Shown: piece after piece, positions 1 through 8,426 of the stretch | Position numbering within the stretch: position 1 is the stretch's first letter | How the letters are laid out: each line of letters starts with the position of its first letter | Source: CAVDWX01 sp963612735 | Lineage (GTDB): Bacteria > Bacillota_I > Bacilli_A > RFN20 > CAG-826 | Assembly (NCBI GenBank): GCA_963612735.1 | Contig: CAVDWX010000062.1 | Span: forward strand, 1-48,933 | Direction of reading: 5' to 3' | DNA length: 48,933 bases | Program-made: the position numbers and the translations under genes | Notes under the pieces: model-generated | What the model saw: only the letters and a program-made list of their open reading frames with translations | Database searches by the model: none | Told to the model about the DNA's origin: nothing

Positions 1-1535
1 TTCCTACCCTTGTTTATTACGGTTGCAATTGTTTTGTTTGGATAAACAGTCTCACGTGAATTAATTTTGTTATGTGCGTAGTCTAAAACCCTTAATTTTT
101 GATAAGGAAGATATAAATTCACTTCTTTTCCAAGATTCACTTTTTCTTCATTGTTTATTTTTAAGGCGTAATATCCATCTAATCCTTTTAACGAGAAATA
201 AAGAGCTTGATAATCAGTTTTTGGTTCAATAAATTCAAGTTTTGCATTGATTTTGAGCGAATTAGGAATTTCTTTAATTGAAATATAATCGGGTTTTATA
301 GCTAAATGAACATCATTAATAAAGGCAGTATCTAATAGATGATTAGTGTATTCTTCATCTAAAATTAATTGTTGATCTCCTAATAAAACAATGTCTTTAT
401 TTATTTTTACTAAGAATTCATTTTCATAAGGAATGCCATTTATCGATTTGTGATTGTCCTTATCAAATAGATAAACTTTATTCATATCGATATCAATATA
501 TATATCTTGATTGGCTTTTATCTTATTATTAAATGAAAGTTTTATTACAAATGGATCTTTCCTATTTTCCATGCTGCAATAGATGATGCTTTCATCTCCT
601 AGATGTTCAACAACATCAATATGCACTTTTATATTTCCCTCGTTAATTTTGATATGTTCAGGTCTTATACCTAATAATACTTTTTGTCCAATATAGTTCT
701 TATTTGATAATTCTTTTCTTTTAATATCAGGAAAAACAACTAATGCATTTTCATCATCATTTAGTTTGGCTTTTAGAATATCTCCATCTAAAGATAATTC
801 AGCATTAATGATATTCATTTGGGGTGAGCCTAAAAATGTTGCTACAAATAAATTACACGGATCTTCAAATAAAGTTACAGGGGTGTCTACCTGCTGAACG
901 AATCCATTTTTCATGACAACTATTCTGTTACCCATTGTCATAGCTTCAGTCTGATCGTGAGTTACATAAATAAAGGTGGTTTCTAATTTATCATGGAGTT
1001 TTGTAATTTCACTTCGCATTGAGACACGTAATTTTGCATCAAGATTTGATAACGGTTCATCTAAAAGGAAAACTTTTGGATGCCTAACAATTGTTCTTCC
1101 GAGTGCTACTCTTTGTCGTTGACCTCCTGATAAAGCTTTGGGTTTGCGAGTTAATAATTCTGATATTTCTAATATCTCCGCAGCTTTTTTTACTCTTTCG
1201 TCAATTTCTTCTTTAGGAATATGTCTTAATTTTAGTCCAAATGCCATGTTGTCATAGACTGTCATATGAGGATAAAGTGCATAGCTTTGAAAAACCATTG
1301 CTATATCTCTATTCTTCGGTTCTACTTCATTCATCAGTTCCCCGTCAATATATAATTGACCTGCTGTTATTTCTTCTAGCCCCGCAATCATTCGCAGCGT
1401 CGTTGATTTTCCACATCCAGATGGTCCAACAAAAACAATAAATTCTTTATCTTTTATTTCTAAATCAAAATCATTTACCGCTCTTACGCCCCCTTCATAT
1501 ACCTTGTAGACATGTCTTAATGTAACATCTGCCAT
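1..1535 (-). CDS. Sugar ABC transporter ATP-binding protein (MsmK/UgpC type), partial, C-terminus off the left edge
   Basis: The frame is open from an ATG at 1533-1535 down to the left edge with no stop, giving at least 511 residues. The N-terminal 240 residues are a complete CUT1-type ABC ATPase: Walker A GPSGCGKST near residue 38, the Q-loop sequence VFQSYALYPHM, signature LSGGQRQRVA, Walker B VFLLDEP and switch TFIYVTHDQTEAM. A TOBE/OB region follows, marked by LGIRPEHIKI and VVEHLGDESIIY. MsmK, MalK and UgpC proteins normally end near 365-390 residues; this one continues for 120 or more residues that look like a second TOBE copy (LAIKPDYISI, LEFIEPKTDYQALYF). It ends the long minus-strand glycan locus and is the only ATPase seen there, so it probably energises the permeases at 11615-13466. 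MsmK-type ATPases often serve several importers. The ATPase assignment is certain; the sugar is inferred. Confidence 0.93.
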   Translation of the reverse strand, partial: MADVTLRHVYKVYEGGVRAVNDFDLEIKDKEFIVFVGPSGCGKSTTLRMIAGLEEITAGQLYIDGELMNEVEPKNRDIAMVFQSYALYPHMTVYDNMAFGLKLRHIPKEEIDERVKKAAEILEISELLTRKPKALSGGQRQRVALGRTIVRHPKVFLLDEPLSNLDAKLRVSMRSEITKLHDKLETTFIYVTHDQTEAMTMGNRIVVMKNGFVQQVDTPVTLFEDPCNLFVATFLGSPQMNIINAELSLDGDILKAKLNDDENALVVFPDIKRKELSNKNYIGQKVLLGIRPEHIKINEGNIKVHIDVVEHLGDESIIYCSMENRKDPFVIKLSFNNKIKANQDIYIDIDMNKVYLFDKDNHKSINGIPYENEFLVKINKDIVLLGDQQLILDEEYTNHLLDTAFINDVHLAIKPDYISIKEIPNSLKINAKLEFIEPKTDYQALYFSLKGLDGYYALKINNEEKVNLGKEVNLYLPYQKLRVLDYAHNKINSRETVYPNKTIATVINKGR

Positions 1536-1539
1536 ATTG

Positions 1540-2388
1540 TTACGCCTCCCTATCTTTTTTATATAAACCTTTATTTACCATTTCAGGATAATGGTCTTTG
1601 TTGATATATTTATCAAATGCATTGTGAGCGATTAAAGTATATAAAATAATGACAACACTATTAAAAATTGCAAACAATAGTAAACCAATGATAAGTGTTA
1701 TTAAATTAAATAGCGATAAGGTTATTACGACCCCTGTTGATAATAGAAAAACTACAAAGATTTTCCAATTCAATAATCCAAGAAAAGAAAATGAATTTTT
1801 TAAAGTAATAATGTAACTATTTTTATAATAAACAGATTGAGTATAATTAAGCGCTATAATCATTCCAAAGAGTATAAAAATTAATATTAAAGCCCCTATT
1901 CCTATACCTCGAACAATATTATTTAGTGGCTGGTAAATTAAAAGATAACTGCATCCAACAATTAAACCGAATAGAGTAAGTGAAAATACGAACCCATTTA
2001 TCAGTGAATGCTTCCAATTTTCTTTTAAACCAGTAAAAAAGTCATTTGATAGAGCAATACCTTCCTGCCATACAATTTTCTTGCTGACATAGAACGCCCC
2101 ACCTAAGGCGACAAAACCAATGCATATGCAGGGAATCATGATAAGCATTGAATAAAAAATAAATGAAAATAAATATTCATACTTTTCATTTGCAATACTC
2201 ATCGATTCAAGAAAATTAAAATAAATTAAATCAATTACTAGCGGAATAAAAAACATGAATGTATAACATGACAATGCAAATAGATTCATTTTTCGATATT
2301 TGAGCAAATCAAAAAATAGTTCCTTTCTAGTTGATGGAAGTTCTTTTAAAACTTCTTTATCTGAGATTTGTTTTTCTTTCTTTTTCAT
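1540..2388 (-). CDS. Polytopic membrane protein, resembles the DUF624/YesL family
   Basis: A 282-residue protein with about five to six hydrophobic helices, a charged N-terminus and a short charged C-terminus. The central segment FFTGLKENWKHSLINGFVF resembles the conserved loop of DUF624/YesL proteins, which are small membrane proteins repeatedly found beside YtcQ-LplBC-type sugar ABC importers; their function is not established. The start at 2388 is preferred over an in-frame ATG at 2400 because it gives a TAATG overlap with the stop of the preceding gene. Only four bases separate it from the ATPase gene, so the two are almost certainly co-transcribed. A role in assembly or stability of the importer is possible, but nothing in the sequence shows it. 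Confidence 0.75.
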   Translation of the reverse strand: MKKKEKQISDKEVLKELPSTRKELFFDLLKYRKMNLFALSCYTFMFFIPLVIDLIYFNFLESMSIANEKYEYLFSFIFYSMLIMIPCICIGFVALGGAFYVSKKIVWQEGIALSNDFFTGLKENWKHSLINGFVFSLTLFGLIVGCSYLLIYQPLNNIVRGIGIGALILIFILFGMIIALNYTQSVYYKNSYIITLKNSFSFLGLLNWKIFVVFLLSTGVVITLSLFNLITLIIGLLLFAIFNSVVIILYTLIAHNAFDKYINKDHYPEMVNKGLYKKDREA

Positions 2389-2987
2389 TAAATGCCCCAT
2401 TCTGATGCAATGTTTAACACTATGTCATGGTCTTTATTTCCTTTAGTGGAATATTGTCCTATGTTTTCACTTTTCTCATTTAGAAATAAATAGCATTCTT
2501 CATTTGGTAAAGTTATATATTTATCAATCGACTCATTATTTATTTTTATCCCGTAGCGACCATTGTCTTGACTATAAAAATGATATGACGGATAGCATGT
2601 TTGTATTAGCTCCTCATTTAATTCCAAGGCAAAACTAGAGACATTGATATCGTTACAAATTGATAGAGGTATTATTAAGATATCGGAAGAATTATATCCA
2701 GGAACGCTTAATTTGGTTCGATAGTTTGCATCGTCTATTCTACTTGAAATGATTGTTATACTTTTTAACTCTTTTTCTTTGTATTTATCGAATAATTCTT
2801 CCTTAAGACCATTATCATCTTTTACTTCCCCACTTATAAAGAGAGTTAATGTTTGATAAGCAGGTAATCGATGAGTAAAACTGAAAATAAAATTCATTAA
2901 TAAAACTACAATTAAGGCTGAGACAATATAATATGGCCATGTATATCTTATTGTATTTAATAAACGCTTTCTTTTAACGCTATTCAT
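2388..2987 (-). CDS. Hypothetical protein with one N-terminal membrane anchor and an extracellular domain
   Basis: The protein has 199 residues. A basic N-terminus (KRKRLL) precedes a single hydrophobic helix at about residues 18-37, followed by a soluble domain that would lie outside the cell. That domain has alternating beta-rich stretches including LTLFISGEVKD and SDILIIPLS. The second resembles the pattern seen in fragments of periplasmic-binding-protein folds (a strand following an exposed Ser-Asp), but I cannot name a family. The gene overlaps both neighbours: ATGA with the upstream gene and TAATG with the downstream one, which implies translational coupling within the transporter operon. 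It may sense or present a ligand next to the DUF624-like protein; that is inference. Confidence 0.7.
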   Translation of the reverse strand: MNSVKRKRLLNTIRYTWPYYIVSALIVVLLMNFIFSFTHRLPAYQTLTLFISGEVKDDNGLKEELFDKYKEKELKSITIISSRIDDANYRTKLSVPGYNSSDILIIPLSICNDINVSSFALELNEELIQTCYPSYHFYSQDNGRYGIKINNESIDKYITLPNEECYLFLNEKSENIGQYSTKGNKDHDIVLNIASEWGI

Positions 2988-3469
2988 TGATGAATCTCCG
3001 CTTCAATTAAGATTCTTTGGTATGTTTGTATAGTTAATTTATCACCTTGTACATAATTTAATTTTGTTTGACAATAGATGACTTTTTCTATTTGTTCTAA
3101 TCCGTATTGATAAAATACATGAATTGGATAAACATATAGCCCATTAATGTAATTTAAATCATCACTACATTTAATATATTCGACTTCTTGTTGTTCTTTT
3201 ATCCCACTGCCAAAATTCTTAAAAAAACGATAGCGTTTATTTATTTCTTGATAAGTTGTGGTAAAAAAATAAATAGAAAACCAAATGAAAAGGACACTTA
3301 TAATTATAGAAACAATCAAATTCAATCTATAATCTTGCCCAGCCTTGAAAACTAAGAAGACATCACTTATTAATACAATTGAAAAAAGTAAGGCAAAAAA
3401 TAAAGATGATATAAGCATTCTATTTTTTGATTTTTGATATTCATAAGCGGTGTCTAAATAATAGTTCAT
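2984..3469 (-). CDS. Hypothetical two-helix membrane protein
   Basis: A 161-residue protein. Two strongly hydrophobic helices occupy about residues 19-42 and 50-71, separated by a short polar turn, so both termini should lie on the same side of the membrane. The C-terminal 90 residues are soluble, mixed alpha/beta and rich in Tyr and Gln. I recognise no domain. The gene ends with TGA at 2984-2986, overlapping the ATG of the next gene as ATGA. This is the window's clearest evidence that TGA is a stop rather than tryptophan. Its position between an SGNH esterase and an anchored protein suggests it belongs to the cell-surface part of the glycan locus. Confidence 0.7.
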   Translation of the reverse strand: MNYYLDTAYEYQKSKNRMLISSLFFALLFSIVLISDVFLVFKAGQDYRLNLIVSIIISVLFIWFSIYFFTTTYQEINKRYRFFKNFGSGIKEQQEVEYIKCSDDLNYINGLYVYPIHVFYQYGLEQIEKVIYCQTKLNYVQGDKLTIQTYQRILIEAEIHQ

Positions 3470-3471
3470 AA

Positions 3472-4752
3472 TTAGTCTTTATTTAATCCATTTATAATCG
3501 ATTCTTTTATTTTGGCGCCCCATATGACATAGCCATATAAAGACAAATGTAAACCATCAGTTCTAAAATAAGCAGCATTTGGCTCGCCATTTTCTTTTAA
3601 TAGAGCAGTTCCAGGATTAATTAAAGTTAACCAATCATTATTTTGTTGGTATTCAATTACTTTAGTGTTGATAGCGTTAATTGTTTCAAAATAATTGGTA
3701 TATCCTGGTATAAGATTCATCATGATATATTGTATTTTTGTATTGGGTAATGCTTCATGAGTGTGATTAAAGAAATTTTCGAGATTATTCCATATAGTTT
3801 TAACATCTTGTTTTGAATTGATAACATTGTTAATTCCAACATAATATACGACCATTTTTGGTTTATATGGATAAACTAAACGAGCGTTTAATTTCTCATC
3901 CCATTCTTCTATTGTGGTTCCACCTATGCCATGATTAAAACTAATAATTGGATCCAAATCTTCTCTAGAGGTAGTCCAAAATTCAATTGAAGATGAACCT
4001 GCAAGCATGACATGATAATTGTCTTCTTCTAGAGCGTTTTGTTCATATTTTGAAGCTTTTGTTTCATAGGAAGAATTACTTAGTTTAAGATTATTGCTGT
4101 TATCTTTGACAACGATGATTTCTATTTCATCTCCGCACTCAATCTTGATTTTATTATTTTCGTATGTAGCGGTTATAGTCTTATCTTCTTTAACCCGATA
4201 TTCCATTAATGGAAGTATATTGTCCTTATTGGCCTCTAGTTTCGCTAATGCCGCTTTTGGGAGCTTAATTAAATTATCTTCAATTTCAAAATTCATAATA
4301 GATTCAATTTCATAAGATGAAGAAGCTCCACTTGGCAAAACTGTAGATGGTGGATTATATATTGGCTCCCCATCATCCTTTTTACTTGCATAATTCCATT
4401 TAGCGTAAAGTCTCATATTTTTCGTAACTTTGTCGTTTATAAAATCCCATTCCGTTATGCATTCCTCTTCATTAAACCAACCGTTAAATTCATAATTTTT
4501 CCTTATTGGGTCACTTGGCTTTTCAATAAGAGAATTTTCTTTAACAGAGATAGTTTGATAAAGAAGATTATTTCCTTTTCCCTTAAAATCCGTGGATAAG
4601 GTGAATTCTTCTCTTAGATAGTTTGAAAAGAAATCGACATAATAAGTCTTATCTTCCATTGCATTAGTTCCTTTTATAATTTTGTTTGGCATCAATAATG
4701 AAGTTGTTAAACACATCCCTATAATTAGAGGAAAAATTATTTTTTTAAACAT
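3472..4752 (-). CDS. Secreted SGNH/GDSL-type esterase with an InlB-type repeat
   Basis: The protein has 426 residues. An N-terminal hydrophobic segment (residues 4-22) is a signal peptide or anchor without a clear lipobox. Residues about 75-120 form one InlB/Listeria-Bacteroides repeat with the typical FNGWF core and RLYAKWN ending. A linker and a beta-rich region follow, and the C-terminal 190 residues are an SGNH hydrolase: block I GSSSIEFW (probable nucleophile Ser254), block II GIGGTT, block III YYVGINN, and block V TDGLHLS with the catalytic Asp-His pair. Such enzymes often remove acetyl groups from plant polysaccharides, which would suit decorated mannan here. The ATG at 4752 follows GAAGGAGG and overlaps the upstream GH130 gene by 8 bases. 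The hydrolase fold is certain; the substrate is inferred. Confidence 0.88.
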   Translation of the reverse strand: MFKKIIFPLIIGMCLTTSLLMPNKIIKGTNAMEDKTYYVDFFSNYLREEFTLSTDFKGKGNNLLYQTISVKENSLIEKPSDPIRKNYEFNGWFNEEECITEWDFINDKVTKNMRLYAKWNYASKKDDGEPIYNPPSTVLPSGASSSYEIESIMNFEIEDNLIKLPKAALAKLEANKDNILPLMEYRVKEDKTITATYENNKIKIECGDEIEIIVVKDNSNNLKLSNSSYETKASKYEQNALEEDNYHVMLAGSSSIEFWTTSREDLDPIISFNHGIGGTTIEEWDEKLNARLVYPYKPKMVVYYVGINNVINSKQDVKTIWNNLENFFNHTHEALPNTKIQYIMMNLIPGYTNYFETINAINTKVIEYQQNNDWLTLINPGTALLKENGEPNAAYFRTDGLHLSLYGYVIWGAKIKESIINGLNKD

Positions 4753-5761
4753 GGCATTCCTCCTTCAAATAATCGAGTAATTCTTTTTCATTGATAGTGG
4801 CTAAACAAATTACTTTATCACCCGCTCCATAATATATGAATAATGTTCCATTTTTATTTACAACAGCGGTTGGGAATACACACCCATTATAATAACCATT
4901 TGTTTCATATTCTTGTTCTGGTTCCATCAAGAAATCTTTGGTTCTTGCTATTATTTGTAGTGGGTTATTTAAGTCTAGCAGAATTGCTCCTACTCGATAT
5001 GCATCATCTTTTTTACAGACGCCGTGATATAAGATTAACCACCCTTCACTTGTCTTGATAGGAGCAGTGCCCACTCCAATTTTTTTATTTTCCCAATTCG
5101 TTTGGCCCTTCATTAATAAGGTGTAATTATTCCAAGATAACAAATCATCGCTACTCGATATCCATATTGCGGGATTTTCGTTTTCATAACCTTTGCCACA
5201 TCTTTCCATGGCTCTTGAAAGCATGTAATATTTTCCATTTATTTGTTCAGGGAAAATAACTACATCTCTATCATCGTAATGAGGATCAGTAATGGGACCT
5301 AATTTTTTCCATTTTTTTAAGTCTTTTGATATCGCTAGATGAGTCAGTGTATTGTTATAAACTAATACTTTTGGTCCGTATTGAGGTTTGAAACCAAAAT
5401 CTTGTTTATCTTCTCTCCAATATTGTCCTGGTGGAAATGGTCTAGAAGCATATGTTAGATAAAAATAATCACCCATTTTAATTAATCGTGGATCTTCGCA
5501 TCCACCTGCATCCAACCCATTTGGATCACCACTTAATAATGGAACATTACTTTCTCTTTTAAAATTAAAGCCGTCTTTGCTAGTTGCTAAACCAAGGTGA
5601 ATTAGATGTGTTTTGTCGTTTCCTGCTGCGCGATATAGCATATAAAAAGTATCATCTAAATCATTATAGATAACGGCTGGATTTAAAACGCACAGTTCTT
5701 CCCACTGGTTATTAGAATTAGCTTTTAATATAGGATTATTTTCATATTTTTTAAATTTCAT
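4745..5761 (-). CDS. GH130 family glycoside phosphorylase (copy A)
   Basis: The 338-residue length is normal for GH130, the family of beta-mannoside phosphorylases that use inorganic phosphate to cleave beta-1,4- or beta-1,2-mannosides to alpha-mannose-1-phosphate. Five-bladed propeller repeats are visible: LNPAVIYNDLDDTFYMLYRA, CEDPRLI with the proposed catalytic Asp90, DRDVVIFPEQINGKYYMLSR, GVGTAPIKTSEGWLILYHGV and NGCVFPTAVV. There is no signal peptide, so it acts on imported oligosaccharides. The start at 5761 is chosen over an ATG at 5767 because GAGG lies a proper 8 bases upstream of the former and only 2 bases from the latter. It has the classical Glu-Asp-Pro-Arg motif, whereas copy B has Tyr-Asp-Pro-Arg, so the two probably differ in linkage or chain-length preference. 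The subfamily cannot be fixed by eye. Confidence 0.9.
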   Translation of the reverse strand: MKFKKYENNPILKANSNNQWEELCVLNPAVIYNDLDDTFYMLYRAAGNDKTHLIHLGLATSKDGFNFKRESNVPLLSGDPNGLDAGGCEDPRLIKMGDYFYLTYASRPFPPGQYWREDKQDFGFKPQYGPKVLVYNNTLTHLAISKDLKKWKKLGPITDPHYDDRDVVIFPEQINGKYYMLSRAMERCGKGYENENPAIWISSSDDLLSWNNYTLLMKGQTNWENKKIGVGTAPIKTSEGWLILYHGVCKKDDAYRVGAILLDLNNPLQIIARTKDFLMEPEQEYETNGYYNGCVFPTAVVNKNGTLFIYYGAGDKVICLATINEKELLDYLKEECHV

Positions 5762-5772
5762 AAACATTACCT

Positions 5773-8424
5773 CTAATCTATCAATGTTTTGGTATTTGTA
5801 CTATATGAGATGTTTTTCAAAAGCCTGATGTTATCGATATAAATATCACTTTCGGTATAAGAGTTATTTACAATACCAAACGATATAGATTCAATGTTTC
5901 TAGCACTACTCATGGTAATGGTTTTATTGCTTCCATTTGCATCTTTAAATAATTCAAATCCAATTTCATAATGTGACCAACTAGATGAAACGTTGTTTAA
6001 AGAGCATCTCATTTTTAATAAAGATGTGCCCACTCGCCAATTTAAATTGATGTAGATGGTGGCTTTATCATCACCTTTTATATCAATTGAAAATCCCTTT
6101 GCAGTAACGCTACTAGCGAATTGAGTATTTCTGATATATGAGACAGAGTCCGTTCCTTTATAGTGCATTCTTATAGATTTAGTCCCACCAATTGAAGAGA
6201 CATCGTTAGCTAAATACAACCCATTATAATCTTTGTTGTATCCATAACTCCAATTGTCAAATATGCTGTTATCATCACTATAATCTTCGAATGTGTCGAT
6301 GGTAATTTTATTGTTATCTTCTTCATCTTCCTTGATATTACCTGTTATTTCTGTAATTGATGTTTCTACATTTGACTTAAAATAGATTTCATCAACATAT
6401 ACTGGATTTGCGCTAGTATAAACTGGATAGTGGCTACCTACTTTATCGTAATATAGATATTTAAATCCAAATGCCATATGAATAATGTGCGAACAATCTA
6501 ATGGTTTAGGATTGTCAAAGAGAGAAGAGGCATTAATCAACTCAAAATCCTTGAAAGCAATTGTGTAATTATTCCACTCTTTATTTACTTTCATGATGGT
6601 GTAGCGATACCATTCACCGGTATCTAAAGTTAATTGGATAGTCATTTCAGCAGCGACATCTTCCTCGTTAAGATATGAAAACATGGAATCATCTGATTTA
6701 TTTGATGCATCTTTTAACCATAGGGATAATGAATATTTATCCGTCAATGATGAGGTGTCTAAATAGATTTGATAAACAGCTTGTTCCATATCGGATTTGT
6801 AGTCAAATTCAGCACAGTAAAGATTAGAATTATTTCCTGCCTTATGTATATTGTCTAACATTATTGATTCATCTTTATTGTTTACGCTTGGTTCCCAATA
6901 ATAATACATTTCAGTATAAAGATTATAACTATCAAAATTGTCGATACAGCCATCACTATTTACCACTCTAGTGCGATTTGAAACTACATCATCTATTTTT
7001 ATTATTTCTAAATCCTTTATTGACAAAGTTCCAGTGCTATAATTGTCCGCCAAACCGATATTGAATTTTTGGATATAATAGAATTGCTTGCTCCCATCTC
7101 CATTCATATAATCGGTTCGTTGAAATGCTTTAAATGGAATAATTATTTCTTTATAATCGTCTTTTATCAAATATGAGAATGATAATTTAAATTGCCACCT
7201 ATCGTTATCTTCTTCCAATATTCTAAAATAGAAAACTGAATTTGATGATGAGCCAGTATATTTAACATTCATTCTTATTGCATCACCTTGTGAGAAGAAC
7301 TTGTAAACATTGACATTTTGAAATCCGTATCCAGAAAATCCATTGGGATTGGTTTCAGTATTTTTAGCTTTATAGCTTAGAGTTAATTCGCTGCCATCTT
7401 CAGATATTATTTTTTCAAAATCAAAGTTTTCATATGTCCATTCTTTATTATCTGTATCATTGAAATTCATCTTTTTAATAAACATTTGCTGGTAATTTTC
7501 ATATTTTACAGCTTTTATATTTGATATTAAGCAAACTCCATCTCCAAATGTTCTTTCAAATACTATTTCAAAATAACGAATGTGTTGCCAATCGAATTTT
7601 CGATTATAAATATTGGTTCCAACAGTTCTAAGTTCAAACTCGTCATAGCGGAGTAAAACTGTTTGCTTTGCGTTATTAGAAATTTGAATTTGCTTATGCC
7701 AATATTCTCCATCATCATCTAAAACTCTTATTAGCACATTTGCGTCGTGCCCTGAATAATAGAAATTGAGATAAAAAGAATCAGTTCCATATAATTCTTT
7801 ATCTTCGTTTTTAGTAATGACAATCCATCCATCACTGTCAGGTTTACCTGAATTAGTTTGTTCTTTATCAAATACAATTGCTAATGAATTTTCATTGTTA
7901 TTAAAGAAATTTGTTCTATCTATTGAAACTGTGGCTTGACTTCCTTCCTTGTGCACTGTCCAGTCTTGTTCATCTTCAATTTTAATAGGAATTTCTTCAA
8001 TTTTTTTTGAAGCAAAAAAGAAATTATTAACGCTTTTGCTTTTCTTAGTGTGGTCTTTATTAAAGGCAGTCACCTTCCAAAAATAATTAATGCCTTTTGT
8101 TGGCAAATTGAAATTTAAAACATATTTATTGGATGATAAGTTACTTTCTTTAACATATATTTCATCCTCGTCGTTACTTATAAATTCATTGGTACTCGCT
8201 AATTCTAATTGATAATATTCCGCATTTGAGGCTTCTTCCCATGTAAAAGTAAATCCAGAATCGGTATTAAAACCATTTTGTGGTCCGGTTAAATCAAATT
8301 CACCAATTTCGCCACTTTTTCTTTCACCTTCAACACTATATTTGCTATATGATGAATTGCTGATTGAAGAGCATCCTGTTATAAGAAGTGGAAATAGTAA
8401 TATAGCTAGATATTTCTTTTTCAT
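5773..8424 (-). CDS. Large surface lipoprotein with several CBM-like beta-sandwich modules
   Basis: A signal peptide with lipobox LLITGC (Cys18) begins this 883-residue lipoprotein. Residues about 40-140 look like a fibronectin-III-type domain (FTWEEASNAEYYQLELAS, then INYFWKVTAFN). Roughly four modules follow that share the pattern of CBM11/CIA30-like jelly rolls: a start such as DNFDSY or DTFEDY, a middle with SLWLKD or SIDIKG, and an ending such as IYIDNIRLLK. No glycosidase catalytic motif is visible. The likely role is glycan capture at the cell surface for the neighbouring GH-A enzyme and ABC importer. The start has AAGGAA 9 bases upstream, overlapping the stop of the previous gene. Module number and ligand are estimates from sequence patterns only. 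Confidence 0.8.
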   Translation of the reverse strand: MKKKYLAILLFPLLITGCSSISNSSYSKYSVEGERKSGEIGEFDLTGPQNGFNTDSGFTFTWEEASNAEYYQLELASTNEFISNDEDEIYVKESNLSSNKYVLNFNLPTKGINYFWKVTAFNKDHTKKSKSVNNFFFASKKIEEIPIKIEDEQDWTVHKEGSQATVSIDRTNFFNNNENSLAIVFDKEQTNSGKPDSDGWIVITKNEDKELYGTDSFYLNFYYSGHDANVLIRVLDDDGEYWHKQIQISNNAKQTVLLRYDEFELRTVGTNIYNRKFDWQHIRYFEIVFERTFGDGVCLISNIKAVKYENYQQMFIKKMNFNDTDNKEWTYENFDFEKIISEDGSELTLSYKAKNTETNPNGFSGYGFQNVNVYKFFSQGDAIRMNVKYTGSSSNSVFYFRILEEDNDRWQFKLSFSYLIKDDYKEIIIPFKAFQRTDYMNGDGSKQFYYIQKFNIGLADNYSTGTLSIKDLEIIKIDDVVSNRTRVVNSDGCIDNFDSYNLYTEMYYYWEPSVNNKDESIMLDNIHKAGNNSNLYCAEFDYKSDMEQAVYQIYLDTSSLTDKYSLSLWLKDASNKSDDSMFSYLNEEDVAAEMTIQLTLDTGEWYRYTIMKVNKEWNNYTIAFKDFELINASSLFDNPKPLDCSHIIHMAFGFKYLYYDKVGSHYPVYTSANPVYVDEIYFKSNVETSITEITGNIKEDEEDNNKITIDTFEDYSDDNSIFDNWSYGYNKDYNGLYLANDVSSIGGTKSIRMHYKGTDSVSYIRNTQFASSVTAKGFSIDIKGDDKATIYINLNWRVGTSLLKMRCSLNNVSSSWSHYEIGFELFKDANGSNKTITMSSARNIESISFGIVNNSYTESDIYIDNIRLLKNISYSTNTKTLID

Positions 8425-8426
8425 AA

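Noticed and set aside
2984..2986. Possible Mycoplasma-type recoding of TGA as tryptophan, suggested by the low GC content.
   Set aside because: TGA ends the gene here in a normal ATGA overlap, tryptophan positions I checked are TGG, and conserved proteins are full length under the standard bacterial code.
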